From assembly GCA_034766995.1 (NCBI GenBank), contig CM068323.1:25833214-25897213 (forward strand): 64,000 bases of DNA, read 5' to 3'. Position 1 is the stretch's first letter. Every line of letters starts with the position of its first letter. Under the pieces are notes generated by a model, which was given only the letters and a program-made list of their open reading frames with translations, had not been told where the DNA came from and made no database searches. Origin of the DNA: Acanthacorydalis orientalis (lineage: Eukaryota; Arthropoda; Insecta; Megaloptera; Corydalidae). Below are positions 1 to 11,905 of this stretch, piece by piece. The position numbers were made by a program, and so were the translations under genes.

Positions 1-130
1 ATTAAAAAATGTTTCCGGTCAAAAATGTTCAATAAATCATCATTGATCGATTTTTGATTCTCACTCGATAGCGATTCCATCATCTTCAGAACATGAAGAT
101 AGGGAAGAATCTGAAAAACGATCTCGAACG
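1..130. repeat. Dispersed repeat copy at the window edge
   Basis: The text 'gtcaaaaatgttcaataaat' followed by 'catcatcttcag' recurs in similar form near 9,535-9,640 and 61,145-61,215. It looks like one member of a short dispersed family, cut on the left by the window edge. No coding potential is seen. Confidence 0.45.
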
Positions 131-1728
131 TACGATCAATAATTATTTATTAAAACGTTTTCGATTAGAAACATTTTTACAGTTTGTGGATTAATAAAAG
201 AAGTTTAACTCTTTTGCAATTAAATCGTTTCTTTATATATAATTGTTGCTTATATTTTAATTTATTTCTTTTTTATCAATTATTTTTATGAAAGAAGACT
301 GGATTGATTAGATAGAACTATAAAAGATTTATTTATCTTTTCTCACAGACAGTTTTTTTCTCAAATGACAGTTCCACGAGGGAAAAAACGTTTTTCTGAA
401 CCTGACTAATTTTAAAATAAGTGATTACTCAATGGTTATTTTTACAGATTGGAACAAAGAGGCTAGAGTGAATCACAGGTAAACTGTTTTAGTCCTGGGG
501 ATAAATTATTCCTCGCAAATTAATTTTACACCTTACTTCAGACCATGAATCCTTTTTTCCCTTGAAAATGTAAAATAATTGACAATAAAACTAAAGACAG
601 GAAGCATAAATAAATCACTGATTAAACTTTTTAGCATTGTAACTAAATTCATTCGCGCAAATTAATTTTCTAACTAATTACACAACGAAAATCATTTTTC
701 TGTTCAACAATGCTCAACAATTGACAATAAAACCAAAGACAGGAATCCAAAATGAATCACTGATTAAACTCTATAGCTAAATTCATTCTCCCAAATTAAT
801 TTTCTAACTAATTACAATTACATATTTGCTCTCTTTGTTTACATTTTGAATAAGATTGACCTATAGAAGAACATTCGTGTGTCTCTTCATCTTCTATCCA
901 GTATTTTCAGAATGAAACCGTCAATCTATATATTTAATACATCTATGAATCGTAAAAGACTGCAGAGTCACAAGCGAAAAAACATTTAGCATGAAATAAA
1001 CAAGATGTTTAATGCCTAGATCGTTTCTTCAGTCTCTTTCAATCCAAAACGTCCAACTGTTTTGTATCGAAGAATATCCGAGATATTTAAACAAGAGCTG
1101 TGAAGTTCGAACGCGCCACTCGTCCGATATGTGCGCGTCGCGGTTCATTAAGGCACGATGAAACTTCGAACTCGCGCTCACTCATTCCGTTATTTTATTC
1201 CGCGCTGAAAATATATCGAGTTACCCATTATTGTGTCCTTAACTACCGTGCAGGTCGTTCCCTCGTCCTCCTGTCTGTCTCGCGGGATGCGAGAACGAGC
1301 TGCTGCACGTTTTTCCAGCAGAGATTCGAACTCGCGCGCCGTGTTCTCGTCGACCGTCTCCGGTAATAATGTGCCCGTTGTTCTCTAATCTTAATATGTA
1401 CGTTTTATGTCGTCTAGCCGCGCTCGACGACCTGGCAACGTATTTACGGTTAAATAAAAACTTACTAATATAATTAAACAGAGATCAGTTATCTGAACTT
1501 GTACTGCGCGGCTCACTCGTGTTTCAAATTATGTTCCATTAACGAGAATCGCTCGAAAATTTGTAAATGAACAACATCGCTCGGTAATTATTATTATAAA
1601 CTCGATTCGTTAAACAGACACTGTTCGGAATAGAATTAAGTCGTGGACGTGTAACTAAAGTTACACAGACTTTACTGCAGAGTGTTTCTGTCGATTTTCT
1701 TTCTTTAAAAAAAAAAGAATCTCGTACA
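131..1728. other. AT-rich non-coding stretch, no gene seen
   Basis: About 1.6 kb without a supportable gene. Two similar pieces ('gacaataaaac.aaagacagga') near 580 and 723 point to an old local duplication of about 140 bp. The GC content rises around 1,100-1,440, but the 88-codon open frame there has no recognisable domain. Confidence 0.5.
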
Positions 1729-2504
1729 GTCGAGCGTTTATGTCGAGTATGCTCGTCATGAAAAGATGGCATTTTTTTGTTTAATGTCATTTTAGAATAT
1801 TTCTAAGCAGTTTTCTCTTTGTTTCGTGAATCTAGAGTCGTCTAAGTTGTTATAGAAAAACTTGTGAGTTGAATAATGTTTCTATGTATCCTTCCAGGCG
1901 AGTTTTACTGATAGTGAATAGAAAATATGTCTTTACATCTAAGAAAACGAAAAATAGAGATAACACATGTAAAATATTTGATGAAAGTAGTGATGGGGTT
2001 GAAGGTGATAATGAAGGTGCGGTTTTACATACAAGGACACAGAAGGGAATATCAGTATTTTTCTTATGAAGACAGTGATGAGGATGAAGAAGGTAATGAA
2101 CCCGATAAAGAAAATAAAAATCCAAATGTGCAACGGAATATTAGAGGTGGATTAAATTTACTGCTATTCCTGGCTCAAATTTCGCTATTCCTCATTCTTC
2201 AAGATCTAAATGTGTGTTCTATATGGAAAAAAATACTAAACATAATAGTGGAGCAAACTGACTTATATGCATGGCAATATTTGTAAAGTCACCAGAATTT
2301 GAAACAACATTCCGGATTTAAAAAAATCGAAGCCAACAAACACTAACGAATTACTCACCAATAAAATTAAAAATCTATCATTTTGTTATGATTTAACTCA
2401 ATCTTACAGCAAGTGCATTTACTGTGTACTCGTCATCGCCTGGAAACAATCGAGCACGCCGGCAGCACATTCTCAAAATGAAACGAAACGCTGAAGGCGT
2501 TAAT
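1729..2504 (+). mobile_element. piggyBac-like element, internally deleted and decayed
   Basis: The left end (cgagcgtttatgtcgag) and right end (aacgctgaaggcgttaa) match the termini of the elements at 10,487-10,946 and 37,881-38,232, with TTAA at the right end. Between them lie two coding remnants on the + strand. One is an acidic stretch (SYEDSDEDEEGNEPDKEN, about 2,064-2,120), like the N-terminus of piggyBac transposases. The other is a frame reading SKCVFYMEKNTKHNSG, then a stop, then LICMAIFVKSPEFET (2,200-2,310), which resembles their C-terminal cysteine-rich finger. The catalytic DDD core is missing. I infer a non-autonomous deletion derivative; stops and frame changes show it is dead. 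Confidence 0.55.
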
Positions 2505-2906
2505 GTTTCATCGATCGAATAACGTTCGAAAATTGTTTACTACAAGACTCAATCTGCACCACTTTTCTGTCTGACTCGACTACTTTTTACTATTTGATAA
2601 AACAAATCTAATCAACGGAAATGAAACCACCGCAGTATTAATGAAAATCACGATTTGCGTTTAGTTTATTCGATCTGCGATAAGAAGACATCACGTCACA
2701 TTCATTTCCGAATCGAATCTGATTTACTAGGCGTAATAAAAATACTCGCAGAAATAAATTAACAGCAATGAAACTGGATTGAACTCAGTGCATACAGTGC
2801 GATACACAACTTGCTTCTTGGTCGTACGAAAAGACAGGAAATTAGGAGCACAGATAAATTTATTTATAATAAATTAATAAATTTATTATTAATCTGTCTT
2901 TTATAG

Positions 2907-3198
2907 GGGGTTCCATTGAAAGCCGCTATGTTTTTTGTGAGACCGACAGACAAGTAGGCAGGCAAATAGACAGATAGGCAGGCAGGCAAGTGACCAGGCA
3001 GATATATTCACAGACAGACAAATGGATAGACAGGGATGCAGGCAGGCAGATAAACTGATAAATAATAGAAAGTTGCATTAAAAACCGTTGTTTTTGTGTT
3101 TTTTGAGCATTTATTTCAATAGCAAAATGTGTGAATGCATTAATCAATGTATGTGTAGAGCCATCTTCGCATGAACAGCGACTTTCAATGCAACCTCC
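2907..3198 (-). mobile_element. mariner-family MITE
   Basis: The inner copy (about 3,070-3,198) has inverted ends 'agttgcattaaaaaccgttg' and 'cagcgactttcaatgcaacc'. These match the ends of the mariner remnant at 44,827-45,277. A third, partial end lies at 2,907-2,930. The minus strand keeps the last codons of a transposase-like frame followed by the same trailer as the larger copy (INAFTHF versus VDAFTHF in one frame). It is too short to be autonomous. Confidence 0.55.
2939..3052. repeat. Imperfect (GACA/GGCA)n minisatellite
   Basis: Degenerate tetranucleotide array made of gacagaca, aggcaggca and related units. It lies between the partial and the complete mariner-family ends. Confidence 0.8.
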
Positions 3199-5572
3199 TA
3201 TCAGAGTAGATTTATATTTCAAGCGATTTTTGGCATCGTCACTGAATTCACTTCCATAAATTAATTCTCTTCACGACCATTTCTAATCAAAATTGTTCAA
3301 TGGACCCTTATTTTTCACTTACATTATTTAGCATGGTCAACAATCATAAAGGTCTGTGGGGAAAAATCAATAGATTGTATCGAAAATTGACAAAGAAATG
3401 AATACAATTTCAATCAATTCTCTAGTTAGATCTCTCTTCCTGTATCAAACTTGTATCAGTTGTTTTCTGACCGGGTCGTTCAATCTGTGTGTAGTAAATG
3501 AGATAGAAAAGACACAGAGGCGTGAAAACTTCTATAGAACGAACGAGTAATCGAAAATTTGCATATCTAAATCGCGCATCGCTAATGTATGTATTACAAC
3601 ACCTGATAACACACTGACACCCTTTATCCTGTCGTGTATCCGAGCTGAAAAAAAGACACGCGCGCACACACACACACAGACACGGGCGACCTCTCCGCCC
3701 CATCCAAGAAAACATCCTGAACTTTCAGGATCGCTGAACTGTGTGCACCGTGTACAAGCTCTCCACCGTTCGAGTGTTTGTTACACCGTTTAAGTTTATG
3801 CGAGTTCGAACGGGAAAAAATTACAAGACACGGATGAAAAACGTATTTTGCATGTTACTTCCAGACGGTTTCGCGTGTGTTCGATACCGTTCGCACGTCA
3901 AACGAGAAAACTTAAGTGTTTTCAATGTGTGTATGTGTTTACATAAATTCCGGCGAGGGTAAATATTTTGACACGGGCTGGAAATGAGTATCGGTCGTGC
4001 GCCTCGCAAAAATTATGCTGTAGTTCGGTCGATGGGCAAATACTGAAAATATATCGGTCTATTAGATGCTATATATATATATATATATTAATGGATTTTT
4101 CAGGCATACAAATAATATCTTTCTTATGAATATATGAACAGGTTATTGAACTGAATCGAAAAAGATTAACTTTGAAAGTAGTAGATAGTTTTCTATTGAT
4201 AGTGTTAATGTTTAATGAAAAGAACTATCTGCTTTGAAAATATTTAGCGTTAAACAGGAATTTTTATTTAATTTTTCTTTGAAAATATTTGTATTCGTGT
4301 TCATAACCTGTCTGAAAATTGATCCAGTGCCTATCACTGTTTTTTGATTTTTCATAAATGTCAGTTAGTGAAGTTTAAGTATTACTGTGTGATTTCTAAA
4401 AGAGCTTTTATCATTAGAATGATTGATTAGAAGAAGGAATGATATAAATTCAAATATCGATCATTAACAAAGAAGATATCTTTGAAAAACATTGAAATAC
4501 AAACTGTACTTTTTACAAAAATAAAAAAAAAACATTACAGTATATTTATATTTTCTTATAAATGAAATTAGATACAGTGTTCATATATCATGCTCTAATA
4601 CGATTTCTCAGTTTTCAATAATGTCTGAAAAGCTTATAGATTTATTTATTGAATCTTTACGCGTGTGTGTGTGTGTGTATGAAAACATACACGCGTTGAA
4701 TAAACGCACGAATCTGAAGATAAATAGCATTGCGTCCGGTGTCGTGGAAAAAGTCTAATATGTCTGCTTCTACGGCGAACGATTCGAAAAAAGTCGACAC
4801 TTTCCATTGGAATAATCCGTTTGGAAAACTGTTTCGTGCACATTTATAACGCGGAACGTGCGAAAAGTCTCTTTTTTATGAAGTATATTCTCGAGTCGTT
4901 ACAGAATCGTGCAAGCGAGAAGAAACCGACTATGTAATTCGACAGAGATTTTCTTTCGCAACAGCAAACAACGTTCGTTCGATGAATGGTGGGGAGAGGA
5001 TCGATCGGTTCAATGTGCTGTTTAGATTTTAGATCTCTGTTCGGATTAAACAGAAACGTATGACGAACGATGATCTCGATCGTGGATCAGCAAGTGTAAG
5101 TTTCGGATTATATGTCAGCCGAAGAGTTTCTGTTGCTGTCCACCGTTTCATCCAGACGCCTTCCTAAATTCCATGTGTGTGCGTATGGTTGTTTTTATAC
5201 GATCATTATACACACAAATTTATGAATGCATGTATAAGCATGCACACACAGTCATAAATAAATAATATTGTAATTTAATTATGATGAATACTTATGGTTT
5301 ATCTTCAGTTATAAAACTACCTGTTTGACAGCACTATGCTCGTACATAATTATATTTGCATGTGATATCGTATTTTAATTACTGTTTAAATTAACATTAA
5401 AACATTCTGCCTACTGTTATTGTCTTTTTTTGTCTATCTCGCATTAATTTTATAGGAGTGATGTACAAGATAAAGATTAAATATTCACTAATTCATGTAA
5501 TTAAGCCTTCGCCTTGCAAGTCATTATGTGTGATGTCTGTGTACAGTATTTATAGTTGTAATTTATTCCTAC

Positions 5573-5573
<1 letters not shown>
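3199..5573. other. Intergenic, no gene seen
   Basis: Open frames here are short and lack recognisable domains. It contains a short (AT)n at 4,071-4,089 and a (GT)n tract near 4,663-4,678. No splice-consistent exon chain was found. Confidence 0.5.

Positions 5574-5617
<44 letters not shown>
5574..5617. repeat. (AT)n microsatellite
   Basis: Uninterrupted AT dinucleotide tract of about 44 bp. It creates artefactual Ile-Tyr runs in open frames on both strands. Confidence 0.95.
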
Positions 5618-5619
<2 letters not shown>

Positions 5620-5878
5620 GTGTTAAGTACAAATTGTTCAAAAAATGAAACAAATATGTTCGACATGTCGAAAGTTGTGGATATAAAAAAGACATTCGAA
5701 TCGTTTTCATTTCCAAAAAAAAGAATTGCTGAAATTGTAAAATTTGTGATTCATCTTTTCTTAACAAAGTATATTTAAGTGTTTATTTCTTGGATTTATT
5801 CCCAACTGTCTTAAATTCAGCTTAGTAATCGGAGAAGTTTGGTTTTAATTAACGTTTTTTTGTCGATTAATCAAAGAC

Positions 5879-6125
5879 ATTTTTGAAAATTCGAAGAGAT
5901 AGTATGCTTGTTGACCTGTATCTCAGACACAGTTCAAAATTGAAAAATTAAATTTTACAGAAATGAAATAGACATATGTAACTATCATATAATTTTTTTA
6001 CAAAATTTTAACCATGATATTTTGTGTACCAGTAATACTCAACCGTTATCCAATAACATTTTTGAAAGATCGAAATACGGTTTGTTTGACCTGTAGCTCA
6101 GACAAAATTTAGAATTTGAAAATAA
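5879..6125. repeat. Pair of diverged direct repeats
   Basis: 'catttttgaaaattcgaag ... gacctgtatctcagacac' (5,879-5,930) recurs as 'catttttgaaagatcgaaa ... gacctgtagctcagacaa' (6,059-6,105). The offset is about 180 bp. Nothing coding. Confidence 0.6.
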
Positions 6126-6826
6126 ATTCTGAGACACCCACTCACTAGTCTAGTTTGTGACATGTTCTCGACCGACACACATACACTCTCATTTGGCCTC
6201 AAACTGATATCAATTAATTTTAATCTAGAGAATTGTAAACACACCAAACTTATTCCACACGCTAAGGAATAAAGCTATAATCAAGTATGAGTTTTGTAAA
6301 TAGACTCTTCCTGGTAACGGAACGTTGAGAACGCTACAAACAAGACGGTACATGTGTAACAGCATAGATGATAGGCCCGAACAAATTCTGAATGCGGTTC
6401 GCTTATGAGGAAACAAAAAACAAATTATAGGGGTTGGAAATAAATCCAATGTGAAAGCGTTAATTAAGCACGAGTTTCTGACAAACATGTAATCTTTAAT
6501 AACAGGCATCAATTTCAACACACACACAGGCGCGGTTTCTTTCTGAATGGATGGATGAATGGATAAATAGATGTGTGTGTGTGTTTGTGTGTGATTATAT
6601 TCATGGATTTAGAATATTAAACACATGCCGCTTTATAAAAGCACAACAATAAATTTTGATGACATTGTAATAGACATGCGGTCGTCAACCCTGTTTTGAG
6701 ATTCAGCTATTTCGAACACACGGGCAGGGGATTTATCGATTAACCTCGATTATTACACTCTTTTACCAGAAATCAGTACGACGTCGAATTGTCGTGTGGT
6801 TACGAATTTCAAATGTTCGATTAATA
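6126..6826. other. Intergenic, no gene seen
   Basis: AT-rich sequence with a short GT tract near 6,572. A 100-codon minus-strand frame (6,225-6,527) has no domain and no splice context. Confidence 0.45.
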
Positions 6827-8189
6827 TATCGCACAATTCTCATCCCATGCTTCGATTTTTGTGTGAAACATATTTGTTATGTCTATTAGAGTCGATCTAT
6901 GCAGAAAAAAAATCAGTTTTCAGACTTTCGATTTTTGGTCAAAAAAAACGGCAAGGTATACCCCTTGAATTTTAGCCGAAAAATTTTTAGAACTCGATTT
7001 TCGTTTTTTTTACCACGAATGTGATCTTTTATGAATATAAAGACGTGAGATAGGCATTAAACCAATTTTAAACCCTTAGAAAGTATTTTTCTGGGCGGAA
7101 TAAGCTTAGAACTGAACATAAAATTGAATATCGATCAAATTTCGCATAATTCTTATCCCAAGCTTTTTTAGAAATCAATTTTCATTTTTTTTACATCAAA
7201 TCCGTTCTTTTATGAATATAAAGACGTGAAACAGGCATTAAACCAATTTTAAACCCTTAGAAAGTATTTTTCTGGGCGGAATAAGCTTAGAATTGAACAT
7301 AAAATTGACCAAAAATTGAATATCGACTAAAATATCGCACAATTCTCATCCCATGCTTCGATTTTTGTGTGAAACATATTTGTTATGTCTATTAGAGTCG
7401 ATCTATATAGAAAAAAATTCAGTTTTCAGACTTTCGATTTTTGGCCAAAAAAAACGGCAAGGTATACCCTTTGAATTTTAGCCGAAAAATTTTTAGAAGA
7501 CGATTTTCGTTTTTTTACCACGAATCCGTTCTTTTATGAATATAAAGACGTGAAACAGGCATTAAACCAATTTTAAACCCTTAGAAAGTATTTTTCTGGG
7601 CGGAATAAGCTCAGATTTGAACATAAAATTGAATATCGATCAAATTTCGCATAATTCTTATCCCAAGCTTTTTTAGAAATCAATTTTCATTTTTTTACAA
7701 CAAATCCGACCTTTTATGAACACAAAGACACAAAACAAGTATTAAACCAATTTTAAACCCTTAGAAAGTATTTTTGTGGGCGAAATAAGTTTATAACTGA
7801 ACATAAAATTGACCAAAAATTGAATATCGACTAAAATATCGCACAATTCTCATCCCATGCTTCGATTTTTGTGTGAAACATATTTGTTATGTCTATTAGA
7901 TTCGATCTATACAGAAAAAAATCAGTTTTCAGACTTTCGATTTTTGGCCAAAAAAAACGGCAAGGTATACCCCTTGAATTTTAGTCGAAAAATTTTTAGA
8001 ACTCTATTTTCGTTTTTTTACCACAAATCCGTTCTTTTATGAATATAAAGACGTTAAACAGGCATCAAACCAATTTTAAACCTTTAGAAGTATTTTTCTA
8101 CGCGGAATAAGCTTAGAATTGAACATAAAATTGACCAAAAATTGAATATCGACTAAAATATCGCACAGTTATCATCCCATGCTTTAATT
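6827..8189. repeat. Higher-order tandem repeat, period about 505 bp
   Basis: The phrase 'cgcacaattctcatcccatg' starts at 6,830, 7,336 and 7,840, giving periods of 506 and 504 bp. A final degenerate start is near 8,164. Each period holds a long half (with cgatttttgtgtgaaacat) and a short half (with aagcttttttagaaatc). Both halves end in the same block around 'gacgtgaaacaggcattaaa' and 'tatttttctgggcgga'. The order is long-short-long-short-long, so the third period lacks its short half. Stops occur in all frames. Confidence 0.9.
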
Positions 8190-8718
8190 AACTGAGAATG
8201 TAATTAATTAAGTTCCCAGATGTTCGATTCATCGATGGATAAGAATCGGTTTTGTACGATTCACAGGTATCTGACAGCGCGTTAATCCTCGGAATAAACT
8301 CGAGCAGAGATTAAATAATTCATGTATCGTTTAACTCGATTGTCCTTCACACACACACAAATCGTGAAAAATTAAATTCGAACCGTGCTGTTTTTACCGA
8401 GCGACAAAAAGTTCACCGCCGAATAAATTGACAAGACATTGAAGAATGAAAGACACGTCCGTTGCTCCTGATCTACCGCAATCGATAGATCGTCGACAAT
8501 ATTATACGGTGTAATGGAACAACCGGCTCTCATCAATTATTTATGCCGGTGTGCGGGGTGGATCCGTACCGTCTCCAGAGGAATAAGTGGAACGTTGATC
8601 GAGTTAAATTTCGTACAGGTCTCGGACTGAAGTTTTCCTTTCTGTCTGCTGTAACGAAATTACTAGATTTTTTTTATATACAGCGCTCTCGATAAATAAA
8701 CAATAAGCGGCCAGTGTC

Positions 8719-8720
<2 letters not shown>
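8190..8720. other. Spacer without gene
   Basis: Mixed-composition sequence between the 505-bp array and an AT tract. No supportable exon. Confidence 0.4.
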
Positions 8721-8788
<68 letters not shown>

Positions 8789-8795
8789 GTATATA
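8721..8795. repeat. (AT)n tract ending in (TATG)n
   Basis: About 62 bp of pure AT followed by atgtatatgtata. Confidence 0.95.
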
Positions 8796-8884
8796 AAGAA
8801 TGAAACGAAATCGAAGAAACTAAATAACAAATATCTAGCTTTAGTGATTGTCAGTGTTGTATATTATTTGAAGATTTTCTTTAA

Positions 8885-9240
8885 GAAATTAGAATTCTTT
8901 CAGATATTTTGTTAATAAGATTAAATCTCGAAGAATAAATCCATTAATATATTCATTTCATTTCCATAAATGAATTCTTCCACTCTACAGAATGCAAAAA
9001 AATGTTTAGTCCAAAAATGTTCATTAAATATTACTTAAATTATATATTAGTTATTATTTATTACTCAGTATTCATTACTAAGGGATTTTCTTTGAGATAA
9101 TTATAATTCTTTCAGATGTTTTGTTGATGAGATTAAATCTCGAAGAATAAATCCGTTAATAAATTAATTTCATTTCCATAATTTAATTCTTTGACTCTAC
9201 AGATTACAGAAAAAGTTTCTGGTCAAAAAAATGTTCTATT
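8885..9240. repeat. Two tandem diverged repeats, offset about 212 bp
   Basis: 'gattaaatctcgaagaataa' followed by 'atttcatttccata' occurs from about 8,920 and again from about 9,132. Both copies are followed by 'ctctacag' and a '..gtcaaaaaaatgttc..'-like stretch. That links them to the repeat at the left window edge. Confidence 0.7.
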
Positions 9241-9534
9241 GTGATGTCATCGTTGTCAGTGTGTTCTGAAGACGGGCTGAAGTGTTAAGCCTGATCTCAC
9301 ATATTCAACTCAAGCTGTTTTAAATAATTTACTACAAGTTACATATCACTTATACGTTATTTTAAGTCAGATTCATGATACTCTTTGCTAGATTTGTGAA
9401 TTCGAGCTCGAATCAGTCGATCTGGTATTTCACCAATTACTACGTCTCTAGTCCTGCATGCTCCTCAGGACTATCGTCGATAACATCTTTGTTATTATGA
9501 AATTATCAATAAATACTTTACTATTTGATCGAAA

Positions 9535-9660
9535 ACATTCAATAAATGATTATTGTTCCTCTACGATCGTTATTTGAACGTATTTCGATTACTGTAACAT
9601 CATCTTCAGGTATATTCATCGAGTCTAACGTCCTGAAGATGATCATCAATCACAAAAATG
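9535..9660. repeat. Dispersed repeat with internal inverted repeat
   Basis: 'attcaataaatgattattg' and 'gaacgtatttcgattac' resemble the copies at 1-130 and 61,145-61,215. The sequences 'atcatcttcagg' and 'cctgaagatgat' (about 9,598-9,646) form a perfect 12-bp inverted repeat. Confidence 0.55.
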
Positions 9661-10374
9661 TCTCTGATAAATAATCAGTGCGAAGATGACAATTCCGTCA
9701 TTGTCGCAGCGCTCGAGCACAGAAAAATCCAACTCACTCAATATTGAATCCGGTCGATGTCCAAATATCATTCTTAAACGTATCTCGTATCTCTCCTCCT
9801 GTTCGTTTTTTTCATCTTACCGCAACACTAATTTACAGTTATTGAACAATAAACGTGTGTCACAGTAACATGACGACGGTATCTCTTTTATAGTGGATTC
9901 TGTATCGATGACTTTCTGATATATTTCGAATGATGTGGAGCGGCGTCGACGCGCTCTCATTTTTTCATACATTGAGACCGAACAGTTTGTCCTTGTGTCG
10001 TCCTCTGTGTTACTCTTACATTTGATCAATATTATCAGTGCGTTGCGGGCGTCATCCTCGAATGAAAAATAATTGTACACGCAACAAATATTGAAACAGA
10101 ACATTGAAGCGAGCTTAAAACGTAACGTACGGAGAATGCATGGATCAATTGTGGGTTTTGTGTGTAAATTTAAATATATACGTCTTTAATTATATATATA
10201 TATATATATAAAACTTTGTCCATGGTCACATAAACAATATTCGTATACTAAAAGATTGTAAAGGGCTGAAACTATTAAGAAAAAGCCTACTTCCCAATAT
10301 CAATCAGACTAGCATCAGTGTATTTATGGAATCAGTGCTTGTGGTCAATTCAGTTTGAAAAATTACATTTCTTT
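9661..10374. other. Intergenic, includes short (AT)n
   Basis: No gene seen. An AT tract lies at 10,191-10,211. A 95-codon minus-strand frame (9,817-10,104) has no recognisable domain. Confidence 0.45.
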
Positions 10375-10445
10375 AGTTTTTGTTTTCCAGTCCGATTCAT
10401 TTCCTTTTAATTAACGCATCGGCTACAGCATAACTGTTTTATTTA
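10375..10445. repeat. Dispersed repeat shared with 35,338-35,403
   Basis: 'cagtccgattcatttccttt' then 'taattaacgcatcggctaca' closely matches 'aagtccaattcggttccttt' then 'taattgacacgcgggccaca' near 35,353. Confidence 0.6.
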
Positions 10446-10486
10446 TAGCCCAGCGTCACATATATGTGCCTGTTTATAAGAATGCC

Positions 10487-10946
10487 TAACCGCTTAAGTG
10501 TTTATGTCGAGTGTGCTCGTCGTGAAAAGATGACATTTTTTTGGTTTAATGTCGAGTATACTCGCCATGTAGAAAAAAAATTCGCTTATACTATTTATTG
10601 TAAAATTCAGATTAAAAAAATATACATGTTTGTAAATTTAGTACATTTTAGAATATTTCCAAGCAGTTTTCTCTTCGTTTCGTGAATATTATGCCTGCTG
10701 TCTATAGAAAGATTAAAAAAATAAACGTTCAAGATTAAAAAAATGGATGCCAACGAACAGTAATCATTTACTGAACAATGAAATTAAAAAAATTTCAAAG
10801 GAACAACCAAAAAAATCTATAATTTTTTTTAAAATTCAACCGAATCTTACAGCAAGTGCATTCGCTGGGGTTTTCGTCATCGCCTGGAAATAATTAAGCA
10901 CACCAGTGCACATTCTCATAATAAAACAGAACGCTTAAACGGTTAA
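10487..10946 (-). mobile_element. piggyBac-like MITE, full length
   Basis: Terminal inverted repeats 'taaccgcttaagtgtttat' and 'aacgcttaaacggttaa' bound a 460-bp element. Its interior matches the element at 37,881-38,232 in inverted orientation and the ends of the element at 1,729-2,504. CCC-type ends beside TTAA suggest the piggyBac superfamily. No transposase is left. Confidence 0.7.
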
Positions 10947-11280
10947 TTTAGTTATTTAGAATGTTCTAAATCTATATAGGTAAAATCTATACAATATGGT
11001 GTTACATTATCACAAAAAAAACCCTCGGCTGTGGTGGACGTTTTTCCTCAAGACGATGATAGCGAACATATCGATCATATCTTCATATAATATGAAATTA
11101 TTTTCATTCGTATCGAAAATTCTATATCGAAAACACTTACGAGAAACAATTATGAAAAATTGTTCAGAAATCAATACCGGGAATTCATTACTGAGAACAC
11201 TCCTCGGTCGCTGGTTGTCAAACGTGAAAACTTTGTTATTGACCTCATTCTGTGTCAAATATAAACCGTTCTATCTTAAT

Positions 11281-11326
<46 letters not shown>

Positions 11327-11801
11327 CATACTAGAAATTAATATAAACGAAAGTTTCCCTACATGCACATGTCGACAATAGGAAAACTTTTCGCAAGTTG
11401 CCGGCATCTCTCACAGTAGACAAGGCCAGGATCACACGAGCACAGTTTCCTGGTACACTTGTACGCGAACAATGTGTGTCCTTGTAGGACGGATATTAGA
11501 GACACGGCGTGTCGATACCTTTTCACGAAGACGGATCATAAGAAAGATGTTTGTTTCGGCACGACTTGTGCGCAGTCATCTTTTATTCATCTGTACGCGT
11601 GTCTTCGTCCAGTCTGCACGTTCGACTGTCAAAAATTACAAGGATAGAGGACTCGTTTAAGATTTCAATCACTTCTTCCGAGTATAAGAACATCTTCTCC
11701 GAACGAGTTAGATTTGAAGAACGTGTGGAGTACTCGAAACTGCCTCTTTTCCGATCAACTGCTTGGAAAAGTCCTATGCAGAGAATCTCTAACATTGTAA
11801 C
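10947..11801. other. Intergenic with (AT)n at 11,292-11,322
   Basis: A 112-codon + frame at 10,996-11,334 runs into the AT tract and shows no domain. No gene is supported. Confidence 0.4.
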
Positions 11802-11905
11802 GGATTTATTATACGAATTGAGTGATGATTTGTATTCATATTTCTGTGTATATATATATACAGATATATGAATATAAATCATCACTAAATTCGTATAATA
11901 AATCC
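11802..11905. repeat. 104-bp near-perfect palindrome
   Basis: The left arm 11,802-11,847 (starts ggatttattatacgaattga) pairs with the right arm 11,860-11,905 (ends ttcgtataataaatcc) with about four mismatches over 46 bp. The short loop is AT-rich. It could form a cruciform in DNA or a hairpin in RNA. Confidence 0.9.

Noticed and set aside
2926..3222. 98-codon minus frame rich in Cys, Leu and Ser
   Set aside because: Mostly a translation of the GACA/GGCA minisatellite plus MITE sequence.
7857..8042. 61-codon frame inside the 505-bp repeat
   Set aside because: Other repeat units carry stops in this frame; no selection for coding is visible.
6827..8189. CRISPR-like or clustered-repeat array
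   Set aside because: The repeat is a long tandem array with no short repeats and unique spacers, and the DNA is eukaryotic.
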